Source of the DNA: Bradyrhizobium sp. 186
GTDB lineage: Bacteria > Pseudomonadota > Alphaproteobacteria > Rhizobiales > Xanthobacteraceae
Length of the DNA stretch: 64,000 nt
Direction of reading: 5' to 3'
NCBI RefSeq assembly: GCF_023101685.1
Contig: NZ_CP082164.1
Coordinates: 496,001-560,000, forward strand
In this document: piece by piece, positions 16,971 through 24,469 of the stretch
Layout of the letters: each line of letters begins with the position of its first letter
Numbering within the stretch: position 1 is the first letter of the stretch
Notes under the pieces: model-generated
The model's input: only the letters and a program-made list of their open reading frames with translations
Told to the model about the DNA's origin: nothing
The model's database searches: none
Made by a program: the position numbers and the translations under genes

Positions 16971-17003
16971 GGCGGTCGCGTCCTTTTCTGGAGGGGCGTT
17001 TTG

Positions 17004-17028
17004 TTCGCCTATTGAACTAATGGGCGAA
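17004..17028. promoter_or_regulatory. Inverted repeat, presumed IclR operator
   Basis: Arms TTCGCCTATT and AATGGGCGAA (9 of 10 complementary) around a 5-base spacer GAACT, located in the 115-bp gap between the divergent Rieske oxygenase and IclR genes. Placement and symmetry fit an autoregulating IclR-family site controlling both promoters. Binding is inferred. Confidence 0.65.
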
Positions 17029-17085
17029 TTATGACATGTCTCGATCCGGCAACAAGCACTATTTTGCAGGAATAACCCGAGGCCC

Positions 17086-17871
17086 ATGCCCAAGCTGAAG
17101 CGGAGCGAGAGCGAGGAACGCGCGACGGATTTCGTCGAGAGCCTCGATCGCGGCCTGCGTCTGCTGCAATGCTTCGGCGCGACCGCCGGCCCGATGACGC
17201 TGAGCGATCTCGCCCGGGCCGCGGATCTTCCCCGTGCCACCGCGCGGCGCATGCTGTTCACGCTCCAGCGTGGCGGCTTCGTCGCCGGCGACGGAAAGCT
17301 GTTCTCCCTGACGCCGCATGTGCTGACGCTCGCTGCGTCCTACCTGCGCTCCAGCCAGCTCGTCGCCGTGCTTCAGCCGGTGCTCGATTGCGTCGCCACC
17401 GCGGCGCAGGAAATCTCCTCGCTCGCGGTGCTCGACGGCGATGACGTCGTGTTCATCGCCCGCGGCGGCCCGGCGCGCGTGTTCTCGGGCGGGCTCGACA
17501 TCGGCTACCGCCTGCCGGCCTTCTGCACGTCCGTCGGCCGCGCCATGCTCGGCCAGCTCGATGATGCCGAGCTGGCCGCGCGCCTGAAGGCGATGAAGCG
17601 CGAAGCGTTGACGCCGCAGACGGTGACCGATCCGAAGGCGCTGCTCGCGCGCATCACAGCCGACCGCGCGCAGAGCTATTCGCTGGTCGACCGCGAAGCT
17701 GAGCCACACTTCCGCTCGATCTCCGTTCCCGTACGGCGCTATGATGATGTGATCGTCGCCGCCATCAACATGGGTGCCCACGTCGACCGCGTGCCGGCCA
17801 AGGAGTTGATCGAGCGATTCCTGCCGCTGTTGCGCGAAGGTGCGGAGTCGGTGCGCTCGCAGCTTTTGTAG
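17086..17871 (+). CDS. IclR-family transcriptional regulator (PcaR/PobR-like)
   Basis: 261 residues. Winged helix-turn-helix in residues ~13-75 (SLDRGLRLLQCF, MTLSDLARAADLPRATARRML) and the IclR effector domain in ~90-255 with GYRLPAFCTSVGRAML and the SISVPVRRYDDVIVAAINM block. The clade that begins VESLDRGL and has this LP-A-FCTS motif includes regulators of aromatic degradation (PcaR, PobR, PcaU). Divergent from the Rieske oxygenase gene with a palindromic site between them, so it most likely governs the oxygenase/GS-like operon and itself. The effector is unknown. Confidence 0.88.
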   Translation: MPKLKRSESEERATDFVESLDRGLRLLQCFGATAGPMTLSDLARAADLPRATARRMLFTLQRGGFVAGDGKLFSLTPHVLTLAASYLRSSQLVAVLQPVLDCVATAAQEISSLAVLDGDDVVFIARGGPARVFSGGLDIGYRLPAFCTSVGRAMLGQLDDAELAARLKAMKREALTPQTVTDPKALLARITADRAQSYSLVDREAEPHFRSISVPVRRYDDVIVAAINMGAHVDRVPAKELIERFLPLLREGAESVRSQLL

Positions 17872-17957
17872 CTGAGGCCAGGAGAGCAAAAAGCCCTCGC
17901 TCGTCCTGCCTGGCAGGCTATAATGCGCACGGCAAAAAAGAGAACAGGGAGGACACC

Positions 17958-18290
17958 ATGCACCATACCATGGTTCCCAGTGATCGCGTGGAGCATGTCG
18001 CCGTCTACGGGCGCGACGGCACCAAGCTCGGCACGATCGAGCGATTGATGCTCGACAAGGTGAGTGGAACGGTCGCCTATGCCGTGATCAAGACCGGCGG
18101 GCTGCTCGGCACCCACCATCATTACCCTCTGCAGTGGAGCGCACTGAGATATGATCCAGGACGTCAGGTCTTCCAGGTCGAGCTGACGCCGGAGCAACTG
18201 AGCAGCGGCCCCTGCGAGGTCGATGGCGATGAATTCGACTGGGGTGACCGCTCGCGGCCTTACCCGCATCCGAATTACTGGTCGATCTAG
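17958..18290 (+). CDS. PRC-barrel domain protein
   Basis: 110 residues with a single PRC-barrel-like beta domain in residues ~10-80 (VAVYGRDGTKLGTIERLMLDK, then YPLQWSALRYDP) and a short acidic/aromatic tail. No signal peptide. A GGGAGG-like ribosome site lies before the ATG at 17958. Bradyrhizobium genomes carry many such small PRC-barrel proteins of unknown role; they may bind ribosomes, RNA or membrane partners. It stands alone between the IclR gene and the haemoglobin gene. Confidence 0.75.
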   Translation: MHHTMVPSDRVEHVAVYGRDGTKLGTIERLMLDKVSGTVAYAVIKTGGLLGTHHHYPLQWSALRYDPGRQVFQVELTPEQLSSGPCEVDGDEFDWGDRSRPYPHPNYWSI

Positions 18291-18365
18291 TCGCGTCGCA
18301 AGTCTCATAGTCCGGGTCAGCGAAGCGGTACCCGGAACGTCACACGTCGGCCTTGATCGACGCTT

Positions 18366-18761
18366 TCACGGCCGGTTGCGCATCCAGTCGGCGAGGCCGG
18401 ACAGCGCCTTGTCGAGGTCTTGTCGCGCGGCCGCGTCGGCCACCGTCTCCTCCAGCGCGCCGCGCATGCAGAGCAGCCACGCATCGCGCTCGGCATCGCC
18501 GATGGCAAAGCCGAAATGCCGCTGGCGCAGCCGCGGATGGCCCTTCTCGACCGAATAGAGTTTTGGGCCGCCGGTCCATTCGGTGAGATAGCGCTTCAGC
18601 ACGTCCTTGATCGCGCCGAGATCGGCTTCATGCATCACGCGGATGGCGCGCGCCTCGGCAAGCGTGTCCATCCGTTCATAGAAGCGCTCGACCAGGCAGT
18701 CGATCGTGGCACTGCCTCCGATCCGCTCGAATATGGAAACCGCAACGCCGCTCTCGCTCAT
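18366..18761 (-). CDS. Group II truncated haemoglobin (trHbO)
   Basis: 131 residues from the ATG at 18761, chosen because homologous sequence begins just after it. Globin 2-on-2 landmarks are present: the B-helix ERFYERMD with the B10-type Tyr28, the HPRLRQRHFGFAI block carrying the proximal heme ligand His82, and Trp95 (G8), diagnostic of group II. Such proteins bind O2 or NO. It begins 13 bp after the end of boxR on the same strand and so is probably co-transcribed with it, suggesting a role in the oxygen supply or protection of the oxygen-dependent benzoyl-CoA epoxidase (inference). Confidence 0.85.
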   Translation of the reverse strand: MSESGVAVSIFERIGGSATIDCLVERFYERMDTLAEARAIRVMHEADLGAIKDVLKRYLTEWTGGPKLYSVEKGHPRLRQRHFGFAIGDAERDAWLLCMRGALEETVADAAARQDLDKALSGLADWMRNRP

Positions 18762-18774
18762 CCCGCGTCCCGGC

Positions 18775-19683
18775 CTACAGCGCCACGCTGCGCAGCCCGA
18801 AGCTGCGGGCTTCATTTTGCAGCACCGGCCGCACCGCGTCGATCAGCCGGGCGGCCGCTGCGTCGACCGAGAGCCCCGCGGTATCCACCACCGCGGTCGC
18901 GCGCGCATACAGTGGCTCGCGGCTGAGCAGAATGTTGCGCAGTTCCATCATAGCGGAGCGATCGTCGGCCATCGGGCGAAGGTCGCCCTGACGGCGAACG
19001 CGGGCCATGTGCTCCTCGGGCTCGGCCTTCAGCCAGATCGTGTAGAACGACGACAGGATCTGGTCGAAGGTGAGCGGCTCGGAGACGATACCGCCGCCGG
19101 TCGCCAGCACCATCAGCTCGTTGCGCGCGAGCAATTGTTGCAGCGCCGCCTGCTCCATGCGGCGAAAGCCTTCCTGGCCATAGAGCGCGATGATCTCGGC
19201 GACCGAGAGCCCGTTCTGCTGCTCAACCTCCTTGTTGAGCTCGACAAAGCTCCAGCCGACCTTTTTCGCCAGGACCTTGCCGAGCGTGGATTTGCCGGCG
19301 CCGCGCAGGCCGATCAGCGCGATGCCGCAGAACGGCGCGCGCCGCGGCGCGGATGCGCTGCCGCCGGCGAGCAAATCCTTGGCCTGCGCGATCTGGCTCG
19401 GCGTCGCCTTGCGCAGCAGGTCGCGAAACATTTGCCAGTCCGGCGTCGGATCGGCGCTGGGCAGCAAATCTTCCAGATGCGCGCCCATCGCGTCCGATAC
19501 CCGGCGCAGCAGCACGATCGAGACATTGCCCTTGCCGCTCTCGAGCTGCGCGATGTAGCGCTCCGAAATTCCTGATACCTTGGCGAGCACCTTTCGCGAC
19601 ATGCCGCGCAGCGCCCGCATGGTGCGCACACGCTGGCCGAGCTGTTCGAGGAAGCGGGATTCGGCGTCGGGACTGTCGGTCAT
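18775..19683 (-). CDS. boxR: BoxR/BzdR-type regulator: XRE helix-turn-helix fused to a shikimate-kinase-like domain
   Basis: 302 residues. An XRE-type DNA-binding domain (about residues 15-72, MSRKVLAKVSGISERYIAQLE) is joined through a linker to a shikimate-kinase-like P-loop domain (about 115-290) with Walker A GLRGAGKST at 125-133 and a GGGI motif. This architecture is diagnostic of BzdR/BoxR, transcriptional repressors that release DNA on binding benzoyl-CoA. It is divergent from benzoate-CoA ligase across 137 bp, where a candidate operator lies at 19734-19750. Probably co-transcribed with the truncated haemoglobin. Confidence 0.92.
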   Translation of the reverse strand: MTDSPDAESRFLEQLGQRVRTMRALRGMSRKVLAKVSGISERYIAQLESGKGNVSIVLLRRVSDAMGAHLEDLLPSADPTPDWQMFRDLLRKATPSQIAQAKDLLAGGSASAPRRAPFCGIALIGLRGAGKSTLGKVLAKKVGWSFVELNKEVEQQNGLSVAEIIALYGQEGFRRMEQAALQQLLARNELMVLATGGGIVSEPLTFDQILSSFYTIWLKAEPEEHMARVRRQGDLRPMADDRSAMMELRNILLSREPLYARATAVVDTAGLSVDAAAARLIDAVRPVLQNEARSFGLRSVAL

Positions 19684-19733
19684 GGACTACGGATCATGGG
19701 CCTTCTTTAGCGGGTGTCCCGCGGCGCGTTTTA

Positions 19734-19750
19734 ATGAAACATAGTGCCTG
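19734..19750. promoter_or_regulatory. Presumed (degenerate) BoxR operator between boxR and bclA
   Basis: ATGAA-ACATAG-TGCCTG. Compared with the site before livH (ATGCA-ACAAAG-TGCATG) it differs at three of 17 positions and keeps the six-base spacer. It lies in the divergent boxR/bclA gap, ~70 bp before the ligase start. Confidence 0.55.
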
Positions 19751-19820
19751 CTGGCATTGACAGCAAGCCGCCGCAGTGTCTTTCTATGAATTATAATTCT
19801 AAATTCAGGAGGGGAAGTCC

Positions 19821-21362
19821 GTGGGCGAGGGATCCTACAATGCGGTGACCTGGCTGCTCGACCGTAACGTCGAGGAGGGCCGCGGCAACAAGCTCGTTTT
19901 CGACGACACCGTCTCGCGGCTCACCTATGGCGAGCTCCAGCGCGATAGCCGGCGCGCCGCCAACATGCTGCGCCGTCTCGGTGTCCGCCGCGAGGAGCGC
20001 GTGGCGATGATCATGCTGGATACGGTCGATTTCCCCATCGTGTTTTTGGGTGCGATCCGCGCCGGCATTCTGCCGGTGCCGCTCAACACGCTGCTGACCG
20101 CGGACCAATACGCCTACATCCTCGCTGACTGCCGCGCGCGCGTGCTGTTCGTCTCTGAGGCGCTCTATCCCGTCATCAAGGACGTCGTCGGCCGCATGCC
20201 GGATCTCGAGCATGTCGTGGTCTCCGGAGCCAAGCTGAACGGCCACAAGCAGCTCGCCGAGGAGCTCGCGGGCGAGAGCGATCAATTCACGACCGCGGCG
20301 ACGCATCCCGACGAGCCGGCGTTCTGGCTGTACTCATCCGGCTCGACCGGCATGCCCAAGGGCGTGCGCCATTTGCATTCGAATTTGCAGGCGACCGCGG
20401 ACACCTACGCAAACCAGGTGCTCGGCATCCGCGAGAGCGACGTTTGTCTTTCCGCGGCAAAGCTGTTCTTCGCCTATGGCCTCGGCAATGCGCTGACCTT
20501 CCCGATGTCGGTCGGCGCTACCGTGGTGCTGAACAGCGAGCGTCCGACGCCGGCGCGGATGTTCGACCTGATGAACCGCTACAATCCCTCGATCTTCTAC
20601 GGCGTGCCGACGCTGTTCGCGGCGATGCTCAACGACGAGACGATGAAGGCCGAGCGCGGCGGCAATGCATTGCGTATCTGCACCTCGGCGGGTGAGGCGC
20701 TGCCGGAGTCCGTCGGCAACAGCTGGAAAGCACGCTTCAACGTCGACATCCTGGACGGCGTCGGCTCGACCGAGCTGCTGCACATCTTCCTGTCGAACGC
20801 GCCCGGCGACATCAAATACGGCTCGTCCGGCAAACCGGTGCCGGGGTACGCGGTGCGGCTCGTCAACGAGGCCGGCCAGGATGTCGCCGACGGCGAAGTC
20901 GGTGAGCTCCTGGTCGACGCGCCTTCCGCTGGCGAGGGCTACTGGAATCAGCGCCACAAGAGCCGCCGCACCTTTGAAGGCCCGTGGACCCGCACCGGTG
21001 ACAAATATGTTCGCGATGGCGAGGGCCGCTACACTTTCTGCGGCCGCGCCGATGACATGTTCAAGGTCTCCGGCATCTGGGTCTCGCCCTTCGAGGTCGA
21101 GAGCGCGCTGATCACGCATCCTGCCGTGCTGGAAGCAGCCGTCGTGCCCGAGGCCGATCCGGAAGGCCTGTTGAAGCCAAAGGCCTTCGTCGTGTTGCGT
21201 CCGGGCGCGAAGACGGCGAACCTCCAGGAGATGCTGAAGGAGCACGTCAAGCAGAAGATCGGCCCGTGGAAATACCCGCGCTGGATCGACGTGGTGGAGT
21301 CGCTGCCGAAAACGGCGACGGGAAAGATCCAGCGCTTCAAGCTGCGAGACGGGGCGAATTGA
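19821..21362 (+). CDS. bclA: Benzoate-CoA ligase
   Basis: 513 residues, starting with GTG at 19821 behind a strong AGGAGGGG. It is a member of the acyl-adenylate-forming superfamily: P-loop-like YSSGSTGMPKG (171-181), the A8 hinge region GRADDMFKVSGIWVSP, and the catalytic Lys502 in the C-terminal PKTATGKIQR. The start (YNAVTWLLDRNVEEG) and the overall sequence match benzoate-CoA ligases of the box and bad pathways, which activate benzoate with CoA and ATP, giving AMP. First gene of the bclA-hydrolase-boxC-boxB series; likely repressed by BoxR until benzoyl-CoA accumulates. Confidence 0.93.
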   Translation: MGEGSYNAVTWLLDRNVEEGRGNKLVFDDTVSRLTYGELQRDSRRAANMLRRLGVRREERVAMIMLDTVDFPIVFLGAIRAGILPVPLNTLLTADQYAYILADCRARVLFVSEALYPVIKDVVGRMPDLEHVVVSGAKLNGHKQLAEELAGESDQFTTAATHPDEPAFWLYSSGSTGMPKGVRHLHSNLQATADTYANQVLGIRESDVCLSAAKLFFAYGLGNALTFPMSVGATVVLNSERPTPARMFDLMNRYNPSIFYGVPTLFAAMLNDETMKAERGGNALRICTSAGEALPESVGNSWKARFNVDILDGVGSTELLHIFLSNAPGDIKYGSSGKPVPGYAVRLVNEAGQDVADGEVGELLVDAPSAGEGYWNQRHKSRRTFEGPWTRTGDKYVRDGEGRYTFCGRADDMFKVSGIWVSPFEVESALITHPAVLEAAVVPEADPEGLLKPKAFVVLRPGAKTANLQEMLKEHVKQKIGPWKYPRWIDVVESLPKTATGKIQRFKLRDGAN

Positions 21363-21412
21363 TTGTGTGCGTGCCGAGTGTGACTGACACTGCTGCGGCA
21401 AACTCCGCTGCG

Positions 21413-21560
21413 CTCCCTCCCCCCTTGCGGGGGAGGGCAGGGGAGGGGGACTCAGCAAAAGGTCTATCCGTCATCAAGAACAACGGTTCGCTCTTGTCCA
21501 ATCGAGAGAGTCCCCGTGTGGCACCCCCCTCCCTGGCCCTCCCCCGCAAGGGGGGAGGGA
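21413..21560. repeat. C-rich/G-rich inverted repeat between bclA and the hydrolase gene
   Basis: A left arm rich in CTCCCTCCCCCCTTGCGGGG and GGGAGGGCAGGGGAGGGGG is mirrored by a right arm CCCCCCTCCCTGGCCCTCCC followed by CCCGCAAGGGGGGAGGGA, about 75 bases apart. The long stem would form a strong hairpin in the bclA transcript. A related fragment occurs near 5517-5545. Confidence 0.7.
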
Positions 21561-21617
21561 ACGACGCAGCGAGCGGACACGTCTCGTCCTCGTCGCACGA
21601 ATGAGCAGAGTGACAGC

Positions 21618-22436
21618 ATGACCAACCTCACCCCCACCGGCTTCCTCAACATCGGCAACGCCAGCCTCGAATACAAATGGCTCGCGCCGCAAAGCGCTGA
21701 CACCCCCACCATCGTCATGCTGCATGAAGGGCTCGGCTCGGTCGGTCTGTGGGGCGACTTCCCGGAAAAGCTGCAGCAGGCGACCGGCGCCGGCGTCTTC
21801 GTCTATTCGCGCGCGGGCTATGGCCAGTCGAGCCCGGTGAGCCTGCCGCGCCCGCTCGACTACATGCAGCGCGAGGCGTTGGACGTGCTGCCGAAGCTGC
21901 TTGACGCGATCGGCTTCAAGCGCGGCCTGCTGCTCGGCCATTCCGACGGCGCCTCGATCGCGGCGATCTACGCCGGTGCGCATCAGGATCACCGGCTGCA
22001 CGGTCTCGTGCTGATGGCGCCGCATTTCATCGTCGAGGACATCTCGGTGAAATCGATCGCCGCGATCAAGACCACCTACGAGACCACGGACCTCAAGGCA
22101 AAACTCGGGCGCTGGCACAAGGACGTCGACAACGCCTTCTACGGCTGGAACCGCGCCTGGCTCGATCCCAAATTCCGTGACTGGGACATCTCCGAATACC
22201 TCGCCTATATCCGAGTCCCCGTCATGATCCTGCAAGGCGTGGACGACCAATATGGGACCCCGCGTCAGGTCGCGATCGCGCAGGAAGAGTGTTATTGTCC
22301 GGTAGATTTGAAAGTCATTTCAGACGCGGGGCATTCCCCGCATCGTGAAGCGCCGGGGGCGACGCTTGACGCAATCGTACAATTTGCTGCAGCGGCCCTG
22401 CGCGACGATCAGGGCCTTCAGGGACGCGCCGCATGA
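21618..22436 (+). CDS. Alpha/beta-hydrolase of the benzoate (box) cluster
   Basis: 272 residues from the ATG at 21618. Canonical alpha/beta-hydrolase: oxyanion HEGLG (36-40), nucleophile elbow GHSDG with Ser109, a C-terminal Asp (QGVDDQYG) and His (DAGHSPHRE). Hydrolases of this type recur in aerobic benzoyl-CoA clusters, where proposed jobs are thioester or lactone hydrolysis of ring-opening products or removal of dead-end CoA esters. The exact substrate is not known. It lies between bclA and boxC on the same strand. Confidence 0.85.
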   Translation: MTNLTPTGFLNIGNASLEYKWLAPQSADTPTIVMLHEGLGSVGLWGDFPEKLQQATGAGVFVYSRAGYGQSSPVSLPRPLDYMQREALDVLPKLLDAIGFKRGLLLGHSDGASIAAIYAGAHQDHRLHGLVLMAPHFIVEDISVKSIAAIKTTYETTDLKAKLGRWHKDVDNAFYGWNRAWLDPKFRDWDISEYLAYIRVPVMILQGVDDQYGTPRQVAIAQEECYCPVDLKVISDAGHSPHREAPGATLDAIVQFAAAALRDDQGLQGRAA

Positions 22437-22546
22437 TTTTGCGGAGGCACATTCCCTATGAATGTGCCGCCGAACGCGGGCGGACCGCTGGCATGGCCGC
22501 AACGGGCCTATGTGCCCGGCGAGACCGTGCGATCCTGGTAGATATC

Positions 22547-22563
22547 ATGAAACAAAGTGCATG
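22547..22563. promoter_or_regulatory. Presumed BoxR operator 1 before boxC
   Basis: ATGAA-ACAAAG-TGCATG, identical to the livH-upstream site except one base in the first half-site. It lies 35 bp upstream of a second site. Confidence 0.6.
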
Positions 22564-22596
22564 CCTCGTCCGTTAAGGACTAGACTTGCTCAAAAA

Positions 22597-22614
22597 GATG
22601 CATTATTGTGCATC
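22597..22614. promoter_or_regulatory. Presumed BoxR operator 2 before boxC
   Basis: GATGCA-TTATTG-TGCATC, a perfect six-base inverted repeat with a six-base spacer giving TGCA-N6-TGCA. It lies 45 bp before the boxC start, close to where the promoter -10 region would be expected, fitting a repressor site. Confidence 0.7.
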
Positions 22615-22658
22615 TAACGGTGGAGACCGAAGTTCATAATCAAGCTCAAGGGTGGCAC

Positions 22659-24347
22659 ATGGCCGGGGAAGATCGGCGCCTCGCAGGCGGTGCGACATTC
22701 ATCGATTTCCAGACCGAACCGTCCCGCTACCGGCACTGGAAGCTCGCGGTCGACGGTGACGTCGCGACCCTGACCATGGACGTCGACGAGAACGGCGGCC
22801 TGTTCGAAGGCTATTTACTCAAGCTCAACTCCTACGATCTCGGCGTCGACATCGAGCTTGCCGATGCGGTCCAGCGGCTGCGCTTTGAGTATCCCGAGGT
22901 GAAGGTCGTGGTGATGCGCTCGGCCAAGAACCGCGTGTTCTGCGCCGGCGCCAATATCCGCATGCTCGCGGGCTCAACCCACGCTCACAAGGTCAACTTC
23001 TGCAAGTTCACCAATGAGACCCGCAACGGCATGGAGGATTCATCCGAGAATTCCGGCCAGCGCTTCATCACGGTGGTGAACGGCTCGGCCGCCGGCGGCG
23101 GCTATGAGCTTGCGCTCGCCACCGACTACATCATGCTCGCCGATGACGGCGCGTCTGCGGTGGCGCTGCCTGAAGTGCCGCTGCTCGCGGTGCTGCCGGG
23201 CACCGGCGGGCTGACGCGCGTCGTCGACAAGCGCAAGGTGCGCCGCGACCATGCCGACTTCTTCTGCACCATCGAGGAAGGCGTGAAGGGCAAGCGCGCC
23301 GTGCAGTGGCGTCTCGTCGACGAGATTGCGCCGAATTCAAAGCTCGAAGGCAAGGTCGTCGAGCGCGCCAAGGAGTTTGCAGCCGCTTCGAAGCGCAACG
23401 GCAGCGGCAAGGGCATCGCGCTGTCGCCGGTCAGGCGCGCGATCGACGAGACCAGCCTGCGCTACGGTTTCGTCACCGTCGACATCGACCGTGCCGCGCG
23501 TATCGCCACCATCTCGATCAAGGCCCCTGAAGCCGCGCCGCCCGCCGACATCGACGGCCTGATGGCGCAGGGCGCCGCGTTCTGGCCGCTCCAGGTCGCG
23601 CGCGAGCTTGATGACGCGATCCTGCATCTGCGCATCAACGAGCTCGAGATCGCCATGCTGGTGTTCAAGAGCCATGGCGACCGCGCCCATGTGCTCGCCT
23701 GCGACGCCTTCCTCGAAGCCAACAAGGCGCACTGGCTGGTCAATGAGATCCGGCACTACTGGAAGCGCGTATTGAAGCGCATCGACGTCACCTCGCGCAC
23801 GCTGGTGACGCTGGTCGAGCCCGGCTCCTGCTTTGCCGGCACGCTGGCCGAGCTCGTCTTCGCCGCCGACCGCTCCTACATGCTGATCGGCACGCGCCAG
23901 GGCGACAACCGGCCGCCGCCATCGATCGAGCTTTCCGCGATGAATTTCGGCCCGTATCCGATGAGCCATGGCCTGACCCGCCTGCAATCGCGCTTCCAGG
24001 CCGACCCGTCCGATGTGGATCGCGCGGAAGGTACCGTCGGCACAAGCCTCGATGCCGAGGAGGCCGAGGAGCTCGGCCTCGTCACCTTCGCGCTCGACGA
24101 CATCGACTGGGACGACGAGGTCCGTGTGTTCCTCGAGGAGCGCGCCAGCTTCTCGCCCGACAGCCTCACCGGCATGGAAGCGAGCCTGCGCTTCGTCGGC
24201 CCCGAGACGATGGAATCGAAAATCTTCTCGCGCCTGACCGCCTGGCAGAACTGGATCTTCCAGCGCCCGAACGCCGTCGGCGAGGAAGGCGCGTTGCGCC
24301 GCTACGGCAGCGGGCAGAAGCCGAAATTCGATATGACGAGGGTGTAG
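22659..24347 (+). CDS. boxC: 2,3-epoxybenzoyl-CoA dihydrolase BoxC
   Basis: 562 residues from the ATG at 22659, preceded by AAGGGTGG; a GTG at 22608 in the same frame lies inside the operator and is rejected. Crotonase-superfamily protein with a duplicated fold: an N-terminal enoyl-CoA-hydratase-like half (MRSAKNRVFCAGANI, VNGSAAGGGYELALATD) and a C-terminal half (EPGSCFAGTLAELVFAADRSYML). Length and sequence fit BoxC, which opens the ring of 2,3-epoxybenzoyl-CoA hydrolytically to 3,4-dehydroadipyl-CoA semialdehyde and formate. It is followed by boxB after a short repeat, and is probably controlled by the two BoxR-like sites upstream. Confidence 0.93.
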   Translation: MAGEDRRLAGGATFIDFQTEPSRYRHWKLAVDGDVATLTMDVDENGGLFEGYLLKLNSYDLGVDIELADAVQRLRFEYPEVKVVVMRSAKNRVFCAGANIRMLAGSTHAHKVNFCKFTNETRNGMEDSSENSGQRFITVVNGSAAGGGYELALATDYIMLADDGASAVALPEVPLLAVLPGTGGLTRVVDKRKVRRDHADFFCTIEEGVKGKRAVQWRLVDEIAPNSKLEGKVVERAKEFAAASKRNGSGKGIALSPVRRAIDETSLRYGFVTVDIDRAARIATISIKAPEAAPPADIDGLMAQGAAFWPLQVARELDDAILHLRINELEIAMLVFKSHGDRAHVLACDAFLEANKAHWLVNEIRHYWKRVLKRIDVTSRTLVTLVEPGSCFAGTLAELVFAADRSYMLIGTRQGDNRPPPSIELSAMNFGPYPMSHGLTRLQSRFQADPSDVDRAEGTVGTSLDAEEAEELGLVTFALDDIDWDDEVRVFLEERASFSPDSLTGMEASLRFVGPETMESKIFSRLTAWQNWIFQRPNAVGEEGALRRYGSGQKPKFDMTRV

Positions 24348-24415
24348 CGAGTAGGGAGTGGCGAATAGCGAATAGGGAAAATTCCATTCGCTACTCGCTA
24401 CTCGCCATTCGCGAG
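24348..24415. repeat. Imperfect palindrome, GCGAATAGCGAATAG family (copy 1)
   Basis: GCGAGTAGGGAGTGGCGAAT in the left arm mirrors ATTCGCTACTCGCTACTCGC in the right arm. The same family occurs at 46323-46391 before metZ's end. It lies between boxC and boxB; a stem here could set their relative expression. Confidence 0.7.
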
Positions 24416-24469
24416 CCCGCAATCCGACGTCAGTAACCGAATGAACTGGTCCCACACGGGAGATCCACA

